Source: a virus. Taken from it: 41,963 nt of DNA. The notes beneath the pieces are model-generated. The model searched no databases, had not been told where the DNA came from, and saw only the letters and a list, made by a program, of their open reading frames with translations. The stretch lies in the IMG/VR virus record IMGVR_UViG_3300017971_000447, positions 1 through 41,963 of that record. The stretch is one strand, 5' to 3'. Positions 6,222-15,036 of the stretch are shown piece by piece (position 1 is the stretch's first letter; every line of letters starts with the position of its first letter). Position numbers and translations under genes: made by a program.

Positions 6222-7892
6222 ATGGCTGATAAAAAAACAAGACGTGGTTCGAGGGGCGGAAAAAAGATCAAAGAGCAGCGGGTTGTGAATCAAGAAGAGG
6301 GCGTGGTGGTAAAAGTCCTTGAGTTCGGGGGTGATGACGCTTTGCCGGATCGTGGGGAATCAAAGCAGTTAACTCCTGATGTGTTCGAGGTAGTCATAAA
6401 AGATGGTCAGGCTATTCGACCACTTTATGATCCCCTTCTTTGGGCGACGCTTCTGGAGCAGGATGTTCGCCTTTTCCGGTGCGTGACGGCCATGGCATTG
6501 AATACTGTGGGGTCCGGATGGGAGCTTTCGGCTCGATATGATTCAAAGGAATTTGTGGAGGAGAACAAGGAAAACATCAAAAAAGAGCGGGCGGAAATCA
6601 TGCCTTTGTTCAAGTATCCGAATTCAGAGTATTCCTTTGAGGAAATGATGCAGATGATCAAGACTGATGAGGAGGCCGAAGGTCAAGGTTACATGGAGGT
6701 GTCTCGGGACAATAAAGGTCAGATCGATGGTCTTTATCATGCTCCCGGTCACACAATCAGGGTTTTGGCCGAGAAAAAGGGATTTTTGCAGATGAGGACC
6801 AATCTCGGGTCGGATTCCTATGTTTTTTCTCCGGGGAAAACGGCTGAGGATAGTATTCAAAAGGTGTATTTTAAGAATTTCGGGGATAAACGAGCGATTG
6901 ATAATCGCACGGGGGGTGAAGCTAAGGGCGCTCTTGCTCCGGAATTTCGGGCAAATGAACTCATTCAGTTCAAAATTTATACTCCTCGGAGCTCATTTTA
7001 TGGGATTCCGAGAGTAGTAGCGGCGGCTCCTGCCATATCCGGTAATCGACTGGCTCAGTTGCGGAATGTTTCGTTCTTTGAGAATGATGCTACTCCCCGG
7101 TTGGCAGTTATTGTAGAAGGTGGAAATTTGGATACATCTTCCGTCAAGATGATAGAGAACTTTATTGAAGCTCGTGGGAAAGGCCCAATGAATTTTGGCA
7201 GAGTAATGGTCCTTCAACCGCAATCACAAGAGGCCGTTCCTGGGGCTGAGAGTAAGGCTAAAATCACACTGATGCCGCTAACTGTGGGTGTAACGGAGGA
7301 TGCGAGTTTTACCCGATATCTAGTTTTGAATTCGGAGATGGTTCGTGAGGCATTTGGGATTGGCAAGATTTTCTTGGGGACGGCTGATGATGTGAATCGA
7401 GCTACTGCTTTGACGATGAAGCAAGTGACCATGGAGCAAGTATTTGAGCCTGAAATCAAGAGGTACGAGCATAGATTGGATATTACCGTTATGCGTGATC
7501 TTGGAGCGAAGTACACGCAACTCAGATTTACCCGGCCCAAGATGACGGACCTTTCTTCGGATGCTCAGGCTTACGGGGTTCTTGCGGCGGCTGGGGGAAT
7601 TACGCCTAATGACATCAAGGAACTTCTTGGCCAGGATCCATTTGCGGCAGAGTGGGGTAATACTCCAATTCCTCTTATTAAGATGGGTCTTTTGGAAGGC
7701 CGCGAAGTTCCGGCTGATTTCGCGGATGGTCCTGATAGTGGTGGGGAGGGTAATGCCTCAATCGAGCAAGAAATTGCACGAGCTACCAAGTTGTTTGGGG
7801 AAGCTACGGGGTTTTCCGGAACTTTGGATCTAATAGCTAATGGTGATCCTCAAGAAGTGGTGCATAAGTTACGGGCATTAGTGGAAAAGTAG
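6222..7892 (+). CDS. portal protein
   Basis: ATG preceded by AGGAGG. The 556-residue protein resembles phage portal proteins of the PBSX-like/HK97-like group. It has an N-terminal basic/acidic tail, a core with LYDPLLWATLLEQDVRLFRC, the HAPGHTIRVL region near residue 167, FYGIPRVVAAAPAI near 263 (a hallmark portal segment), and a C-terminal NDIKELLGQDPF helix (about 465). The dodecameric portal sits at one head vertex, passes DNA and holds the neck. It lies directly downstream of the terminase module and ends four bases before a consensus -35 box. Confidence 0.85.
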   Translation: MADKKTRRGSRGGKKIKEQRVVNQEEGVVVKVLEFGGDDALPDRGESKQLTPDVFEVVIKDGQAIRPLYDPLLWATLLEQDVRLFRCVTAMALNTVGSGWELSARYDSKEFVEENKENIKKERAEIMPLFKYPNSEYSFEEMMQMIKTDEEAEGQGYMEVSRDNKGQIDGLYHAPGHTIRVLAEKKGFLQMRTNLGSDSYVFSPGKTAEDSIQKVYFKNFGDKRAIDNRTGGEAKGALAPEFRANELIQFKIYTPRSSFYGIPRVVAAAPAISGNRLAQLRNVSFFENDATPRLAVIVEGGNLDTSSVKMIENFIEARGKGPMNFGRVMVLQPQSQEAVPGAESKAKITLMPLTVGVTEDASFTRYLVLNSEMVREAFGIGKIFLGTADDVNRATALTMKQVTMEQVFEPEIKRYEHRLDITVMRDLGAKYTQLRFTRPKMTDLSSDAQAYGVLAAAGGITPNDIKELLGQDPFAAEWGNTPIPLIKMGLLEGREVPADFADGPDSGGEGNASIEQEIARATKLFGEATGFSGTLDLIANGDPQEVVHKLRALVEK

Positions 7893-7895
7893 CAC

Positions 7896-7924
7896 TTGAC
7901 AAGTCGGTATATTTATGTTTTACT
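7896..7924 (+). promoter_or_regulatory. sigma70-type promoter with perfect -35
   Basis: TTGACA at 7896-7901 is a perfect -35, followed after 17 bases by TTTACT at 7919-7924 (4 of 6). It begins three bases after the portal stop. Transcription would start near 7931 and serve the two small genes at 7973 and 8160, ending at the terminator at 8394-8433. Confidence 0.5.
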
Positions 7925-7935
7925 CAATAATGAAA

Positions 7936-7964
7936 GGTTGAAGGGCCTTTCCAACCAAAGGAGG
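7936..7964 (+). promoter_or_regulatory. leader hairpin and strong ribosome binding site
   Basis: GGTTG (7936-7940) can pair with CAACC (7952-7956), with a bulged inner AAGG/CCTTT extension, forming a small leader hairpin. AAAGGAGG at 7957-7964 follows immediately, eight bases before ATG 7973. It is one of the strongest binding sites in the window. Confidence 0.4.
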
Positions 7965-7972
7965 ATAAAGAC

Positions 7973-8146
7973 ATGGCAAAGAATCAAGCGGGATTGACTG
8001 GACCAATCGGTGGGACTGCCAAGCGGACTTCTGCGGTGATCGACACTGGAAAGCAGAATAACGATCCGATGGCTTCTCCGGATTCCAAATCCAGCATGAA
8101 AACTCCCAATCTGACTGCTCGCAAGCAACGCCGGATGGCAGAGTAA
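7973..8146 (+). CDS. small basic protein, 57 aa, moron-like unit
   Basis: ATG behind AAAGGAGG. The 57-residue product is basic and rich in Ser/Thr/Asn/Gly, begins MAKNQAGLTGPIGG and ends in an Arg/Lys cluster (TARKQRRMAE). It has no Cys and no hydrophobic segment, and is probably flexible. It is the first gene after a near-consensus promoter, and a terminator closes the unit after the next gene. This suggests expression apart from the late operon, probably abundant. Function unknown; a nucleic-acid-binding or anti-host role is only speculation. Confidence 0.65.
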   Translation: MAKNQAGLTGPIGGTAKRTSAVIDTGKQNNDPMASPDSKSSMKTPNLTARKQRRMAE

Positions 8147-8159
8147 GGGGGGCGGGGCC

Positions 8160-8357
8160 ATGGCCCGTAGGAATGATAAGTTCCTGCGTCAAGCAACGGA
8201 AGCTATTGCTTCTAATGCCAAACCGGGTTTCCATGGCGAAGTCACCGTCCAGGTGAAAATTCAGAATGGGGTTATCCAGAGTGGTCATGTAGAGAAGTCT
8301 ACTCGGGTGTCCCGGCAAGGGAACACTACGTTAGTAGAAAAGATCAAACTGGATTGA
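8160..8357 (+). CDS. small beta-rich protein, 65 aa
   Basis: ATG 8160 behind AAGGGGGG. The product has a basic helical start (ARRNDKFLRQATEAI) and a predicted beta meander around HGEVTVQVKIQNGVIQSGHVEKS. This recalls the small GxVxVxVxxGxI proteins of the DUF2292 type, by pattern only. It forms a two-gene unit with the 57-residue gene upstream and is followed by an intrinsic terminator 36 bases after its stop. Function unknown. Confidence 0.65.
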   Translation: MARRNDKFLRQATEAIASNAKPGFHGEVTVQVKIQNGVIQSGHVEKSTRVSRQGNTTLVEKIKLD

Positions 8358-8393
8358 GCTAGTCGGTATTAGCCGGGCCTCATGGTATCAGGC

Positions 8394-8433
8394 AAGCCGC
8401 TAAGGGGTTATTATGCCCTTTAGCGGCTTTTTT
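8394..8433 (+). terminator. intrinsic terminator after the two-gene unit
   Basis: AAGCCGCTAAGGGG (8394-8407) pairs with CCCTTTAGCGGCTT (8416-8429), 14 pairs with one G-U, around an eight-base loop. A T-run reaches to 8433. The ATG of the next gene follows at 8448, so the next gene needs readthrough from the portal side or a promoter not seen here. Confidence 0.85.
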
Positions 8434-8447
8434 ATTTGGGGGTCAAT

Positions 8448-11400
8448 ATGGAGCTTGATAAATCCTTTGAATTCGGGTTAACGGTTTGTAAGGCCCGGAG
8501 GGATGAAGAGGGCCGGATGATTGTTACGGGTTATGGTTCTGATACCATGACTGATGGGCATAAAGAGAAGTTTGATACTCACGCCATTAAGGGAATGCTG
8601 GATGCAGTTCGGAACGGCGTTCCTCTCATGACTTCACACAAGGATTCGTTTGGGTTTGGAGAATCGTTCGATGGTCGGATTGTTCCCCTGGATAGCGGGG
8701 AGGTCGGGCTTGAGGTTGATTTTCTTTTGAAAGAGAAGTACCCGCAAGCGACGGATCTTTTTGAGGCTATTCAAAGCGGAAAGTGTGATCAGCAACTTTC
8801 CGTTGGCGGGAAATTGAATATGTCCAATCCTCGGGCCGCTTACCTTCTTAGGGACGGTACTAAGGTACTTCATGATTTTGATTTGGATCATTTTTGCACG
8901 ACTCGGCCTAAAAAGGCGGCGAATCCTCGAACTCATTTTAAGGCCGCAATGTTTGAATCCCTGGAAAAGGATGGGATGACCGATGAGGTCTGGAAAACAT
9001 TGGAGGTAGATGATTCTGAGGCTGAAAGGCTGGCTCAGGTGGGGGGAAGCATCGAGAAATTTCTGATGCTCAGTCCTTCCATGGATTCGCCTATGACGGG
9101 GAGTGTTAATCGGGAAGATGATCCGCTTGGCGGTAATGACAGGTCTTTTGAGGATTTGCCGTCGTTTAAGCAAATGCGTGATGCTGGGTACAATGCTTAC
9201 CACGTTCCGCTTTATTGGGAGGGTCATCCCGTTCAACTGGCGATGCGTGATGTTCGGATGGATCGGAAAAAGTGCTTGGAGAATGTCGGGCGGTATAAAT
9301 TCGATGAGATTGAACCGATGGTACGAGCCAGTGGGGTAAAAAACCCGGTGGTAGATAGTAAAGGGATGATTTCTCTTTACGGCGATTATAGTAATGTCGG
9401 GAATATGGATGATCGACCGGTCGGTAAAGATCCTACGGGAAAACGGGCCGTTCGGTATTATCGAATGTTCCCGTCGGCAATAAACAATGACGGTGAACTG
9501 GAATATGATGATCTTGGGCGACTGAAAGGTGGCGGATTCTTGTTCATGAAGGATGGGCGAAAAGTCCCCGGTGAGGATGATTACTCCCCCTTCTGGAGAG
9601 TTCCTTCCATGACGGAAGCACAAGTCTTGATCCCGGATGCCGTGGCCAAATTGGCGGAAACCACTGAAAAGTCTGATCTTGAGGATACGGTGGAGAAGAG
9701 CATTAATCTTACCCGAACTTTGCTTATGCCCTTGTCCCTGCGGAAAATCAAGCTCAGGACTAAACCCACGGATGACCATTCTCATGAGTTGAGGCTTTTC
9801 CTTGATTCCTCTGGCAAGGTAGTTGACGGATATACCTTTGACGGCGGATCATCCTTTGCTCATGGCCGGAGGGCTCAGGCTACTCAGGATATGAATGACC
9901 GTGAATCGTTCCGGCTTCGCCATGACCACGTTCATATCGTAGTGTTTACGGGAGGCAAGGCCGTTCTTGCCGAAGCCTTGGGGCATACTCATGAGTACGA
10001 GTTGCCTGAAATGGAAAAGGAGACAAGCGAAATGGAGTTTCACAAAGAGAAGGTACGGCATAGGACCGTGAATAGCGGCGGCTACTTTGCCGTGGGCGAG
10101 AAGGGCATTGGAGCGGAGGTCTATGAGGAAGCTCCTAAATCCGCTGATCTTACTCAGACGGGTCAAAGTTCCTATGCACTTCTCTTGGAGAGTGAACACG
10201 GACAGCACATTCGCCAGCTTGGGAAGATTTCCAGGGCAGAGGCTCAGAAGATGGCTCTTGGGGCCGTCAAGCCTGAAGGTGGGAAAGTGGTAGTTGGTCG
10301 GTCGATTGGCCGTCTCAATAATCGCAATCTCTACCGGATGCTTTCAGAGTTCTCTCCGGCGGACGGGAAAGAGGAGGCTGAAAAGGCGGTGCCTTTCCGG
10401 TCTTACCCACTTTCGGGTAACCGGCGGTGGTCTTTTACGGCGAATGAAGGGAATGCGATTCTCAATCAGTTCGGCGGTGAGGATTCAGAAAGAGCGTGGA
10501 AGGCTTACGAGAATGCTCATGCGTGGTACAACTCGGATGCTGGTAATGGTACTCCTCGAACTAAGGGAGCCTATGCTTTGCCTCATCACAAGCTGGAAGA
10601 TGGTTCTATGCGAACCTTCCCCGGCGGTGTGATTGCGGCTATGGCGGCTTTGAATGGTGCGAGAGGCGGTGTTACTCGCATTCCGGCGAATGAGAGGCAA
10701 GGGGTTTATAACCATCTTTCTCAGCACTATCGTCAAATGGATATGACTCCCCCGGATTTGCGGGGAGCCAAGGAAGGTTATAAGGAAGATATCGGGGTTG
10801 GCGAGACTGACTCTGAGTATCTGGATCAATTCATCAATTTCCATAAGGAGCAAGGAGTAGATCTTGATTGGCTTCCTGCTTTTATGGATGAGTTTTCAAA
10901 AAGTGAAGAGGAGGTAGACAAGATGGGCGGTGAGGAAAAGAAAAAGGATGAGACCACTGCTCCTCCCGTAGAGGAGACTGCGGTGGACGAAACTACGGAT
11001 GATAAGGAAACTGAGGCTCCGAAAGAGGAAGCCAAGCAAGAGGAAACCGTGGAAACCAAGACTGATACCGGACTTCTGGAGAAGTTTATGGTGGGTCTTG
11101 GGCTGAAAAAGGCTCCCAATCCGAAGGTTGAGCGCACACTGACTCTGATGGAATCGGCTCAAGATGCTCTTGAGGGCGTGGAAATCGGGGAAGATGATGC
11201 CGCTCCCTTGATCGGACAAATGGCCAAGCTCGTTTCCATGGTCAAGGCCGGGGTAGAGGCGGGAAAGATCGACCTGGATGATCTTCCTGCTCGCGATGCT
11301 CGGTTGCTCAAGGCGTTCCTGGATGGGAATCCGGTGGAGGCTCCGAAAGAGGCTCCGAAACCTACTCCCAAAGAAGAGGAGCCCGAAGAAACCGATGAGA

Positions 11401-11819
11401 AAGCGGAATCTGCGGAGATCGATTACGATAAATTGGCCGATAAATTGGCTGAGAAGTTCGATCTCAAGCCGAAAGAAGCGGGTGAGGATGCCGGTGATGC
11501 TCCCAAGGAAGAGGAAGCTCCCGAGGATTCTCAAGATGAGGATAAAGAGGAGGAGACGGATACCAAAGAGAAGTCCGCTCCGGAAGATACTGGAACAGTT
11601 GAGAAATCTGAGCAGGACGATGCTCTTGCCCAAATACTCAACGGTCTCAATGATCTTTCGAGCCGGATTGAGAAGGTTGAGAATGTCTCCGGTGTGAGCA
11701 AGTCTTTGGACGGCCAGGAAGGTGGCAAAAAGAAACCCGGTAAGGGTATCTTCTCAGGAGCCATCCCCCACGTTCACAAGGCTCGCCAGATTCAGGAAGC
11801 CAAAAAGCAGGGCAAGTAA
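8448..11819 (+). CDS. prohead maturation protease fused to scaffold
   Basis: About 1123 residues, far larger than usual proteases of this group (roughly 200-300). Residues 1-170 resemble HK97/XkdF-like prohead serine proteases: His64 in MTSHKDSFGFG and Ser118 in QQLSVGGKL match the catalytic His/Ser spacing. Residues about 655-770 form a second domain seen in phage proteases (HAWYNSD, YALPHHKLEDGS, GVIAAMAALNGARGG). From about 815 the chain is Glu/Lys-rich with a coiled-coil end, as expected of a scaffold. Middle regions (280-400 and a His-rich part near 440-530) are unassigned. It would guide capsid assembly and then cleave itself and the capsid protein. Confidence 0.8.
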   Translation: MELDKSFEFGLTVCKARRDEEGRMIVTGYGSDTMTDGHKEKFDTHAIKGMLDAVRNGVPLMTSHKDSFGFGESFDGRIVPLDSGEVGLEVDFLLKEKYPQATDLFEAIQSGKCDQQLSVGGKLNMSNPRAAYLLRDGTKVLHDFDLDHFCTTRPKKAANPRTHFKAAMFESLEKDGMTDEVWKTLEVDDSEAERLAQVGGSIEKFLMLSPSMDSPMTGSVNREDDPLGGNDRSFEDLPSFKQMRDAGYNAYHVPLYWEGHPVQLAMRDVRMDRKKCLENVGRYKFDEIEPMVRASGVKNPVVDSKGMISLYGDYSNVGNMDDRPVGKDPTGKRAVRYYRMFPSAINNDGELEYDDLGRLKGGGFLFMKDGRKVPGEDDYSPFWRVPSMTEAQVLIPDAVAKLAETTEKSDLEDTVEKSINLTRTLLMPLSLRKIKLRTKPTDDHSHELRLFLDSSGKVVDGYTFDGGSSFAHGRRAQATQDMNDRESFRLRHDHVHIVVFTGGKAVLAEALGHTHEYELPEMEKETSEMEFHKEKVRHRTVNSGGYFAVGEKGIGAEVYEEAPKSADLTQTGQSSYALLLESEHGQHIRQLGKISRAEAQKMALGAVKPEGGKVVVGRSIGRLNNRNLYRMLSEFSPADGKEEAEKAVPFRSYPLSGNRRWSFTANEGNAILNQFGGEDSERAWKAYENAHAWYNSDAGNGTPRTKGAYALPHHKLEDGSMRTFPGGVIAAMAALNGARGGVTRIPANERQGVYNHLSQHYRQMDMTPPDLRGAKEGYKEDIGVGETDSEYLDQFINFHKEQGVDLDWLPAFMDEFSKSEEEVDKMGGEEKKKDETTAPPVEETAVDETTDDKETEAPKEEAKQEETVETKTDTGLLEKFMVGLGLKKAPNPKVERTLTLMESAQDALEGVEIGEDDAAPLIGQMAKLVSMVKAGVEAGKIDLDDLPARDARLLKAFLDGNPVEAPKEAPKPTPKEEEPEETDEKAESAEIDYDKLADKLAEKFDLKPKEAGEDAGDAPKEEEAPEDSQDEDKEEETDTKEKSAPEDTGTVEKSEQDDALAQILNGLNDLSSRIEKVENVSGVSKSLDGQEGGKKKPGKGIFSGAIPHVHKARQIQEAKKQGK

Positions 11820-11850
11820 CCCTGGACAAATAAAGTAGGAGGAAAAAATC

Positions 11851-13152
11851 ATGTCGATTAACGAAGAACTCATTGAAAAAACTCTTGAAAGCGGCGATTT
11901 TTTTGCCGGTGGGGAGATTAACCCTACTCAGCAAGCGGAATTCGTTCGGCTGGTCAAGGATTTTTCGGTAATGTTGAGCATGGTCCGTTTTGTGGATATG
12001 CCGACTAAACGTTATCTCATTGACAAGATCCATCTTGGGGAGCCCATCACGCGGGGTATTGCGGAGAATACCAATGCGATGACCAACCTGATTTCCCCGA
12101 AGATGAATCAGATCGAGCTTACCACGAGCAAGATCAAGACTGCTTATGCCATCACCACTGAGGCCCTTCAGGTTGCCCTTAATCAGGAGGATCTTGAGGA
12201 TACTGTGCTGGAAATGGTGACTAAGCGGTATTCAACTGACGTGGAGATTCTCGCCATTTCGGGCGATGACACCGTGACCGGTACTACTCCTTACGATGAA
12301 CTGATCAAGGTTCTCGATGGATGGGACAAGATCACTGATGACGCTCAGGTGGTGGATGCCGCTGGCGCAACCATTTCCAAGGCGGTGTTCACTGAGGCTC
12401 TGCGGACCATGCCTCAGCAATATCTCCAGGATCCTGATCTTCGGTTCCTGATGTCCAGGATGACCAATATCGATTGGATGGATGAGATTGCGGATCGGGA
12501 AACGTCCTTGGGTGATGCGGCTTACCGGGGTGACGCGGCTGGTATGATGGGTGTTCCGGCTTCCATCGTTCCTCTGATCCCCTCGAACAAGCCCGTTGCC
12601 GTGGCGGCGGCTACTCCAGCTATCGTGGTCGGCGCTCAGTATGGTCCTTTTGAGATTGTCACTGGATCGAATGATCTGATCAACCTGGATATCGACAATG
12701 CCGGTGCCCACGAAGTTACCCTGACTCAAGGGGTGTGGGAGGCTATCCGGATTGCGGCCCAACTCAACGCGGATGCTACTTTTGCGGCTAATGGCCTTGT
12801 GGCTTCTGACAATGATGGGCGGCTTCAACTGGCCTCTTCGACTACGGGTGCGACTTCGGAGATTGATATCCAGGCGACTTCAACTCCGGGACAGTCGGCT
12901 TATGCCGCGCTCGGTTTGACCATTGCCGCTACTACGGGTGCCGCCGCTGGTTCGGGTTCTCTTAATGAGGGAACTCTCATTTGGCTGGCCAACCCCATGA
13001 ACTTCATCTTCGGGATGCTGGATTCGACTCGCGTATTCTCCGAGTTCAACAAGGATTATGATCGTGTTGAGGTCGTGATGTATAACGAGGTTGCGGTACA
13101 AGTGGAAAATCTGGAATCCATCGTGAAGGTCACGAATATCGCCCGCAAGTAA
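11851..13152 (+). CDS. major capsid protein with inserted domain
   Basis: 433 residues behind AGTAGGAGG. Placement right after the protease-scaffold is standard. The N-terminal 240 residues look like an HK97-fold capsid protein: helical N-arm, a spine region with LEDTVLEMVTKRYSTDVEILAISGDD, and FLMSRMTNIDWMDEIADRE. At about 250-368 there is a Thr/Ala/Asp-rich beta segment (NLDIDNAGAHEVTLTQ..RLQLASSTTG) resembling flagellin-hook-IN-type modules. The capsid core then resumes with NPMNFIFGMLDSTRVF. The insertion is probably surface-exposed. No N-terminal delta domain is obvious, in keeping with a separate scaffold. Confidence 0.85.
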   Translation: MSINEELIEKTLESGDFFAGGEINPTQQAEFVRLVKDFSVMLSMVRFVDMPTKRYLIDKIHLGEPITRGIAENTNAMTNLISPKMNQIELTTSKIKTAYAITTEALQVALNQEDLEDTVLEMVTKRYSTDVEILAISGDDTVTGTTPYDELIKVLDGWDKITDDAQVVDAAGATISKAVFTEALRTMPQQYLQDPDLRFLMSRMTNIDWMDEIADRETSLGDAAYRGDAAGMMGVPASIVPLIPSNKPVAVAAATPAIVVGAQYGPFEIVTGSNDLINLDIDNAGAHEVTLTQGVWEAIRIAAQLNADATFAANGLVASDNDGRLQLASSTTGATSEIDIQATSTPGQSAYAALGLTIAATTGAAAGSGSLNEGTLIWLANPMNFIFGMLDSTRVFSEFNKDYDRVEVVMYNEVAVQVENLESIVKVTNIARK

Positions 13153-13176
13153 GCGGACGATGATTAGGGGGTAGTC

Positions 13177-13632
13177 ATGGCGAAATTTGATCTAGTGATG
13201 GATCAGAGCAAACGAGTGGCTTGCCCGTCCGGTCGAAAGTATTACTTTGTCGCCGGGTATCCGCTGGATATTCTGGACGATGGGGATAAGGAATTTTTGA
13301 GAGGCCAACCGGATTTTTTTCTGGAAGTGGCTGATCAAGGTAAAGTTCCGGCTACACCGGATAAGGAGGAGGGGTCTCCCCCGCAATCGGCCCCTCCTCC
13401 TGCCCCTAAAAAGGGGAAGGCGGCTAAACCCAAAAAGAAAAAGAGGACTTATGACCTGGATAAGCTGGATGCTGATCGGGTTATCGAAGATGAACTTCTA
13501 GCGAAGAATTCTGATGGTCCTTGGAATTGCCCGATCTGCGGACGCAAGAATATCAAGACTAAAAGTGGGTTGCGGGCTCATGTAGGGTCTACTAAATGTG
13601 TGGAAGCGGCGAGGGAAAAGCTAAGTGAGTAA
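13177..13632 (+). CDS. head-region protein with C-terminal zinc finger
   Basis: 151 residues, ATG behind AGGGGGT. The N-terminal 60 residues are compact, with YYFVAGYPLDILDDGDKEF. A Pro/Ala/Lys-rich linker follows (about 65-90, PPPAPKKGKAAKPKKKK). The C-terminus carries a zinc-finger-like CPICGRK..GLRAHVGSTKC, that is C-x2-C-x13-H-x5-C, starting near residue 118. A zinc finger among virion head genes is unusual. It may bind DNA or another head protein. It overlaps the next start by eight bases. Confidence 0.65.
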   Translation: MAKFDLVMDQSKRVACPSGRKYYFVAGYPLDILDDGDKEFLRGQPDFFLEVADQGKVPATPDKEEGSPPQSAPPPAPKKGKAAKPKKKKRTYDLDKLDADRVIEDELLAKNSDGPWNCPICGRKNIKTKSGLRAHVGSTKCVEAAREKLSE

Positions 13633-14581
13633 GTACATGACATTGGCGAGACTCCGGGGGTTGGGTATTACGGTTGCCCAACTCTCGGATGCTCTTGCTT
13701 TAGAGCTTATCAAGAATGTGTCGGATTCTCTTGATGCGCTTACTCAGCAAGTTTTCTCTCCTCAGCTTGAGATTCATCGGACAGATGGGAATAAAAGCCG
13801 GTTGACCCATCATCGTAGCTTGCTTCCGATATTGAAGGTGTTTTCGCTCAATGTGGATGTGGATAAGAATCGATCTAACTATTGGGATGAACATAGGTAC
13901 ATTTTCGGAAGGAATCTGCAAAACGGTAGTTATGACTTGACGCGGTATGAAATATCTTCGGATACCAAGTATCGGCTTCTTTCACTTTTGGCGGGAGAGT
14001 TTCCGCTTGGGGTTGAGAATGTTCTTATTAATGGGGTATTCGGGTTTCTCGAAAATCGGAAGGCATTTCAGACCGAATTAAGTGCGGAATTGGCGATGGG
14101 GGATACGGTAGTGTCAGTGGCGGAAACGTCTAATAGCACTGGACGTATCGAGGTTGGCGATTTTGTATTGGTTGAGATTGAGGCGGCTACGGGTGAGGCT
14201 CCGGCTCTTACCTATGTCGATATTGTTCAATCTATATCTGCAACTAACCTGACCGTTGATGCCGTGCAAGATCAGGCCGGTCTCCCCGTAGCCGTGGGAG
14301 TAAAAGTCTACTCATTCGGGGCTTTTCCAGGTCCGTTGGTAGAGGTAATGGATGCTTTACTACTTCGGGCTTGGGATGATTCACCTTGGAATCCAAATGG
14401 TTCGGGAAGTACAGATAAACGATTGCTGAGTGAAAAAGTCGATAATTATAGCTATCAACTGGAATCGGAATCAGTAGCGGCAAGTCGGGCCGGGGGTTAC
14501 GGTCTAATAACTGGTAGTGTGAGGTTGGATAAAGTGCTCCAACAATACTGCCGTCCTGGGGGGTTTGTGGGTTATGCCTAG
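13625..14581 (+). CDS. head-tail connector/adaptor protein
   Basis: GTG start overlapping the previous stop by eight bases. The 318-residue protein has an N-terminal helical part (residues 1-60), an all-beta insertion (about 150-240, with repeating VSVAE..GDFVLVEI..LTVDAVQ), and a helical end (VEVMDALLLRAWDDSP). Helix bundles at this position after the capsid gene are typical of gp6-type connectors that bind below the portal. The beta insertion is additional. Assignment rests on position and fold guess, not on a clear motif. Confidence 0.55.
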   Translation: MSKYMTLARLRGLGITVAQLSDALALELIKNVSDSLDALTQQVFSPQLEIHRTDGNKSRLTHHRSLLPILKVFSLNVDVDKNRSNYWDEHRYIFGRNLQNGSYDLTRYEISSDTKYRLLSLLAGEFPLGVENVLINGVFGFLENRKAFQTELSAELAMGDTVVSVAETSNSTGRIEVGDFVLVEIEAATGEAPALTYVDIVQSISATNLTVDAVQDQAGLPVAVGVKVYSFGAFPGPLVEVMDALLLRAWDDSPWNPNGSGSTDKRLLSEKVDNYSYQLESESVAASRAGGYGLITGSVRLDKVLQQYCRPGGFVGYA

Positions 14582-15035
14582 ACGGCCTCTTAGATGGAAC
14601 CCAATGCCCGTTCGGATCAAGGTACTTTCGGACGGATCTGCCGGGGGTGCCGCCGGAGATAAGATTATCGATGAGGTATTTGGAGAGGTTTTAGGAGGGG
14701 CCAGAACACCATTCGATTCAACTTTGGATCTTCAGGCTCAAGTGGTTTACAAGGCTCATGATAAGCGTGATCCAGTTATTGCCGGGGATCAGGATGTTGG
14801 AGACGGTCATCTTTGCTTTATTTTGGAGTACCTGGAAAGTGTAGGTCTTGATCCGCTTGGGAGTGGAGACAAGATTAAAAAAGGGGATCGAATCATTGAA
14901 ATCGCTGGGGAAACGACGGATTACCGTATTATTGAGATGCGACCGGCTGGGCATATAAAAACGGCTGATATCAAGCCGATGCTTTGGCTGGCGTATTTTG
15001 AGTTTCCAGCGGATGTTCATTCAAGGGTGGTTTAA
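14574..15035 (+). CDS. neck / head-closure candidate
   Basis: ATG 14574 overlaps the previous gene by eight bases; an upstream in-frame TTG at 14565 is less likely. The 153-residue product starts with a basic PRRPLRW segment. It is otherwise beta-rich, with GDGHLCFILEYLESVGLD, KKGDRIIEIAGETTDYRIIEM and a hydrophobic LWLAYFEF near the end. Small beta-barrel head-closure proteins sit at this place in many myophages, and the GDRI..I.G..TDY.I pattern suits that fold. No certain family. Confidence 0.5.
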   Translation: MPRRPLRWNPMPVRIKVLSDGSAGGAAGDKIIDEVFGEVLGGARTPFDSTLDLQAQVVYKAHDKRDPVIAGDQDVGDGHLCFILEYLESVGLDPLGSGDKIKKGDRIIEIAGETTDYRIIEMRPAGHIKTADIKPMLWLAYFEFPADVHSRVV

Positions 15036-15036
15036 G

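Noticed and set aside
8358-8433. Possible tRNA or regulatory RNA after the 65-residue gene
   Set aside because: No cloverleaf or GGTTCGA arm was found; the sequence is explained by the intrinsic terminator.
8634-9785. 383-residue minus-strand open frame
   Set aside because: Lies opposite the protease-scaffold gene, which has clear protease motifs; the opposite-strand product is Ile/Arg/Pro/His-rich in the manner of reverse-complement shadows and has no binding site.
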